A stretch of 17,332 bases of DNA from JBBQXK01 sp038251625 (GTDB lineage: Bacteria; Pseudomonadota; Alphaproteobacteria; Rhodobacterales; Rhodobacteraceae). This document shows positions 15,028-17,332 of the stretch, piece after piece. The stretch spans positions 1-17,332 of the forward strand of contig JBBSBE010000084.1 in NCBI GenBank assembly GCA_038251625.1, given 5' to 3'. Made by a program: the position numbers and the translations under genes. Each line of letters starts with the position of its first letter. Position 1 is the first letter of the stretch. Under the pieces are notes generated by a model. The model ran no database searches. It was not told where the DNA came from and saw nothing but the letters and a program-made list of their open reading frames with translations.

Positions 15028-15870
15028 TTACTTGTCGAGCAGAGTAAGGTCTTTCAGGACTGCGGGGTCAATCCCCTCGCCCGGGCGGGTAACGGTGGCA
15101 GCCTCGGTCAGCGCCTTAACATGCGCCTCGATCGCGGTCTTCTCGATCTCGTTCGCCAGTTCGTCGCGCACTTCATCCAGCGTCGGCGCGGCTTTCTGGC
15201 GTTCCTCGTTGAGCTTCACGAGATGCCAGCCGAATTGCGTCTGGATGGGGCCGACCACGTCACCCGGTTTCATGCCCGAAACGGCATCCTCGAACGGCTT
15301 GACCATCTGGCCCGGCCCGAACCAGCCGAGGCTGCCACCAGCCGCCGCCGCGCCGTCGGTCGAATTGGCCTTGGCCAGATCCTCGAAATTCGCCCCGCCG
15401 TCGATCTGCGTCTTCAGAGCTGCCGCCTTTTCTTCGCTGTCCACGATGATGTGGCTGGCGTTCCACTCGGTTTCCGGGGTGGCATCCTTGAAGCGCGCGT
15501 CATAGGCGGCCTGAAGGCTGGCATCTGTCACAGCATCCTTGACGACCCGCTGAAGCGCCACGCCCGCAAGATAGCCGCGACGGTCATTCTCCATCGCGAT
15601 GGCGTCGCGCTTGGACACATCGGCCGCGACGGATTGTTCCAGCGCGGCCTGCTGCACCAGTTGGTCAAGAATGCCCTTGAACAGCACATCATCCGGCAAC
15701 TGGCGGTATTGATCGGGCAGGGTATCGCGCAGGACGATCATGTTGCCCAGCGTGATCTTGGTCTCGTTGACCGTGGCCACAACCGTATCTGCCGTCGGGT
15801 CCTCTGCCAGTGCCGCGCCCGCCCACAGGGCCAGCGCCAGTACGGCCCCCATATTGCCAAATTTCGACAT
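15028..15870 (-). CDS. exported parvulin-type peptidylprolyl isomerase (SurA/PrsA-like)
   Basis: This 280-aa protein begins with a signal peptide (MSKFGNMGAVLALALWAGAALA, cleavage about residue 22), so it is periplasmic. The N-terminal region (25-130) resembles the chaperone part of SurA/PpiD-like foldases (VVATVNETKITLGNMIVLRD, with KGILDQLVQQ). The parvulin domain spans about 136-222 with ASHIIV (His140), GGSLGWFGPGQMVKPFEDAV and QFGWHLVKL. It catalyses cis/trans isomerisation of prolyl bonds and probably helps outer-membrane and periplasmic proteins fold. ATG 15870 has AGGAGA nine bases upstream. It is the first gene of the PPIase-argJ-mutT run and diverges from secA, so export motor and periplasmic foldase share one control region. 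Confidence 0.93.
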   Translation of the reverse strand: MSKFGNMGAVLALALWAGAALAEDPTADTVVATVNETKITLGNMIVLRDTLPDQYRQLPDDVLFKGILDQLVQQAALEQSVAADVSKRDAIAMENDRRGYLAGVALQRVVKDAVTDASLQAAYDARFKDATPETEWNASHIIVDSEEKAAALKTQIDGGANFEDLAKANSTDGAAAAGGSLGWFGPGQMVKPFEDAVSGMKPGDVVGPIQTQFGWHLVKLNEERQKAAPTLDEVRDELANEIEKTAIEAHVKALTEAATVTRPGEGIDPAVLKDLTLLDK

Positions 15871-15957
15871 GTCTCACCGTCTCCTGATCGCGCCGCGCCC
15901 TCGCGTGGCGTTGACTTGGCCGCAGCCGCCCCTTACATCGCCCAAGTCGCGTGAGAC
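15871..15957. promoter_or_regulatory. nested inverted repeats between the PPIase gene and secA
   Basis: GTCTCAC (15871-15877) is complementary to GTGAGAC (15951-15957), and inside it GACTTGG (15913-15919) is complementary to CCAAGTC (15942-15948). The inner pair frames the candidate secA -10 and overlaps its -35. It may be an operator or a leader structure. The matches are only 7 bp each and could be chance. Confidence 0.3.
15911..15938 (+). promoter_or_regulatory. candidate secA promoter
   Basis: TTGACT (15911-15916) matches five of six positions of the -35 consensus. TTACAT (15933-15938) after a 16-bp spacer is a weak -10; TACATC with 17 bp is equally weak. It would give a secA leader of about 145 nt. 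Confidence 0.42.
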
Positions 15958-16018
15958 CGGGCCGCAAGGCGGGCGCTAGGCTGCGCCTTTCCCGGTTCTT
16001 CTAGGGAGTGCGGTGCCA

Positions 16019-16033
16019 GCGGGCAAGGCCCGC
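16019..16033 (+). other. short hairpin in the secA leader
   Basis: GCGGGC (16019-16024) pairs with GCCCGC (16028-16033) around AAG. No T-run follows, so it is not a terminator. It sits 14 nt before the larger imperfect palindrome at 16047-16066. Confidence 0.35.
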
Positions 16034-16046
16034 GCCTCACACGATC

Positions 16047-16066
16047 ATGTCAGGGCACCCTGGCAT
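16047..16066 (+). promoter_or_regulatory. 20-bp near-palindrome just before secA
   Basis: ATGTCAGGG (16047-16055) and CCCTGGCAT (16058-16066) pair over 9 bp with one G-T, around CA. It ends 15 nt before the ribosome site GGGGAGAAGAG. It could be a leader hairpin or an operator. The function is unknown. Confidence 0.4.
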
Positions 16067-16090
16067 GGGATGACCGCCCGGGGAGAAGAG

Positions 16091-17332
16091 ATGCTGGGTT
16101 TCGGCACGCTTGCAAAGAAAGTCTTTGGCACACCGAACGACCGCAAGGTCAAATCGGTTCGTCCGCTGGTCGCCAGGATCAACGAGCTTGAGGCCGAGTT
16201 TCGGGCCCTCACGGACGACGGCATCAAGGAAAGAACCGAAACGCTGGCAAAGCGCGCGCAGGGCGGCGAGGATCTGGATGCGCTGCTGCCAGAGGCGTTT
16301 GCCAATTGCCGCGAGGCTGCGCGCCGTTCGCTGGGGCTGCGCCCCTTCGATGTGCAATTGAAGGGCGGGATTTTCCTGCATCAAGGCAACATCGCCGAAA
16401 TGAAGACCGGCGAGGGCAAGACGCTGATGGCCACGCTGCCCGCCTATCTGAACGCGCTGGCGGGCAAGGGCGTTCATATCGTGACCGTCAACGATTATCT
16501 CGCCAAGCGCGACTCGGAATGGATGGGCAAGGTCTTTACCGCCCTTGGGCTGACGGTGGGGGTGGTTTATCCTTACCAACCCGATGCCGAAAAGAAGGCC
16601 GCCTACCGCGCCGACATCACCTATGCCACCAACAACGAGCTGGGTTTCGACTACCTGCGCGACAACATGAAGGGTTCCATCGAAGAAATGAGCCAGCGCG
16701 GCCATTTCTTCGCCATCGTGGACGAGGTCGATTCGATCCTGATCGACGAGGCGCGCACGCCGCTGATCATCTCTGGCCCCAGCGAAGACCGCAGCGATCT
16801 TTACATCAAGGCAGATGCGATCATCCCCGAGCTTGGGCCCGAGCATTTCAAGCTGGATGAAAAGACCCGGTCCGTCACCTACACGGACGAAGGCAACGAA
16901 TTCATCGAACGTCGGGTGCTGGAAGCAGGGCTTCTGCCCGAGGGCCAGTCGCTCTACGATCCCGAATCGACAACCCTTGTTCACCACATCACGCAGGGCC
17001 TGCGGGCGCACAAGCTGTTCCAGAAGGACCAGCAGTACATCGTGCGCGATGGCGAGGTGATGCTGATCGACGAATTCACCGGGCGTATGATGCGCGGTCG
17101 GCGCCTGTCGGACGGCCTGCACCAAGCCATTGAAGCCAAAGAGCGCGTCACGATCCAGCCCGAAAACGTGACGCTGGCATCCGTGACGTTCCAGAATTAT
17201 TTCCGGCTCTACAAGAAACTGGCCGGGATGACCGGCACAGCCTCCACCGAGGCCGAGGAGTTTCGCGAGATCTACGGCCTTGGCGTGGTCGAGGTGCCGA
17301 CGAACAAGCCGGTTGCGCGCAAGGACGAACAC
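16091..17332 (+). CDS. secA: SecA preprotein translocase ATPase, N-terminal part (runs off the window)
   Basis: The frame from ATG 16091 is open to the last base (414 codons) and shows the first half of SecA, the motor that pushes unfolded preproteins through SecYEG at the inner membrane. MLGFGTLAKKVFGTPNDR is a normal start. Nucleotide-binding domain 1 has Walker A MKTGEGKT (104-111) and DEVD (211-214) followed by SILIDEARTPLIISGP. The preprotein cross-linking domain follows from about 220, and the return to NBD1 shows LIDEFTGRMM, LHQAIEAKE, SVTFQNYFRLY and KLAGMTGTA. GGAGAAGAG directly precedes the ATG. About 490 residues, including NBD2 and any zinc-binding C-terminus, lie beyond the edge. 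Confidence 0.96.
   Translation, partial: MLGFGTLAKKVFGTPNDRKVKSVRPLVARINELEAEFRALTDDGIKERTETLAKRAQGGEDLDALLPEAFANCREAARRSLGLRPFDVQLKGGIFLHQGNIAEMKTGEGKTLMATLPAYLNALAGKGVHIVTVNDYLAKRDSEWMGKVFTALGLTVGVVYPYQPDAEKKAAYRADITYATNNELGFDYLRDNMKGSIEEMSQRGHFFAIVDEVDSILIDEARTPLIISGPSEDRSDLYIKADAIIPELGPEHFKLDEKTRSVTYTDEGNEFIERRVLEAGLLPEGQSLYDPESTTLVHHITQGLRAHKLFQKDQQYIVRDGEVMLIDEFTGRMMRGRRLSDGLHQAIEAKERVTIQPENVTLASVTFQNYFRLYKKLAGMTGTASTEAEEFREIYGLGVVEVPTNKPVARKDEH

Noticed and set aside
16047..16073. Eight-codon upstream open frame (MSGHPGMG) in the secA leader
   Set aside because: There is no ribosome site before its ATG and the codons are explained by the near-palindrome. It is too short for a SecM-like arrest peptide.

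Overview
The window looks like chromosomal DNA from an alphaproteobacterium of the Rhodobacterales (Paracoccaceae/Rhodobacteraceae type). The reasons are GC-rich coding sequence with strong C/G third positions, ubiquinone-type UbiG, the rimP-nusA-ylxR/L7Ae-infB operon, and the divergent pair secA / parvulin PPIase with argJ and mutT behind it. This order fits what I remember of that order of bacteria; I could not search a database. There is no gene-free stretch over 300 bases. The largest gaps are 220 bp (parvulin/secA), 180 bp (phytase-like/ubiG), 176 bp (RAYT/rimP) and 157 bp (yqjG/phytase-like).

Left part (1-5580): the 3' end of a metallophosphoesterase-like gene, a YghZ-type aldo/keto reductase overlapping by 4 bp a DUF1003 membrane protein, and a YqjG-type glutathionyl-hydroquinone reductase, all on the plus strand. 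An exported phytase-like esterase and ubiG follow on the minus strand. The yqjG/phytase-like convergence holds a G/C-run hairpin and a perfect 24-bp GTAG...CTAC palindrome.

Middle (5645-7266): a proline iminopeptidase (pip), divergent from ubiG, followed by a REP-associated tyrosine transposase (RAYT). A 24-bp palindrome of the same family lies on each side of the RAYT gene. The left copy supplies the TAG stop of pip and the right copy supplies the TAG stop of the RAYT.

Core operon (7304-12897): a good sigma70-type promoter, a short leader with an intrinsic-terminator-like hairpin 20 nt before the first start codon (possible attenuation), rimP, nusA, a YlxR-L7Ae fusion and infB, closed by a strong bidirectional terminator. 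rimP and infB act in 30S maturation and initiation. nusA acts in elongation, termination and antitermination. The YlxR/L7Ae protein is probably RNA-binding.

Right part (12916-17332): on the minus strand, a signal-peptide-bearing parvulin PPIase, argJ, mutT and a 54-aa unknown protein preceded by an AT-rich promoter island. secA diverges from the PPIase and runs off the right edge. secA and the PPIase both serve protein export and periplasmic folding. Nothing resembles phage, CRISPR or rRNA/tRNA genes. The parts that are not plain housekeeping are the REP/RAYT unit, the rimP leader, the 54-aa gene and the structured secA leader.
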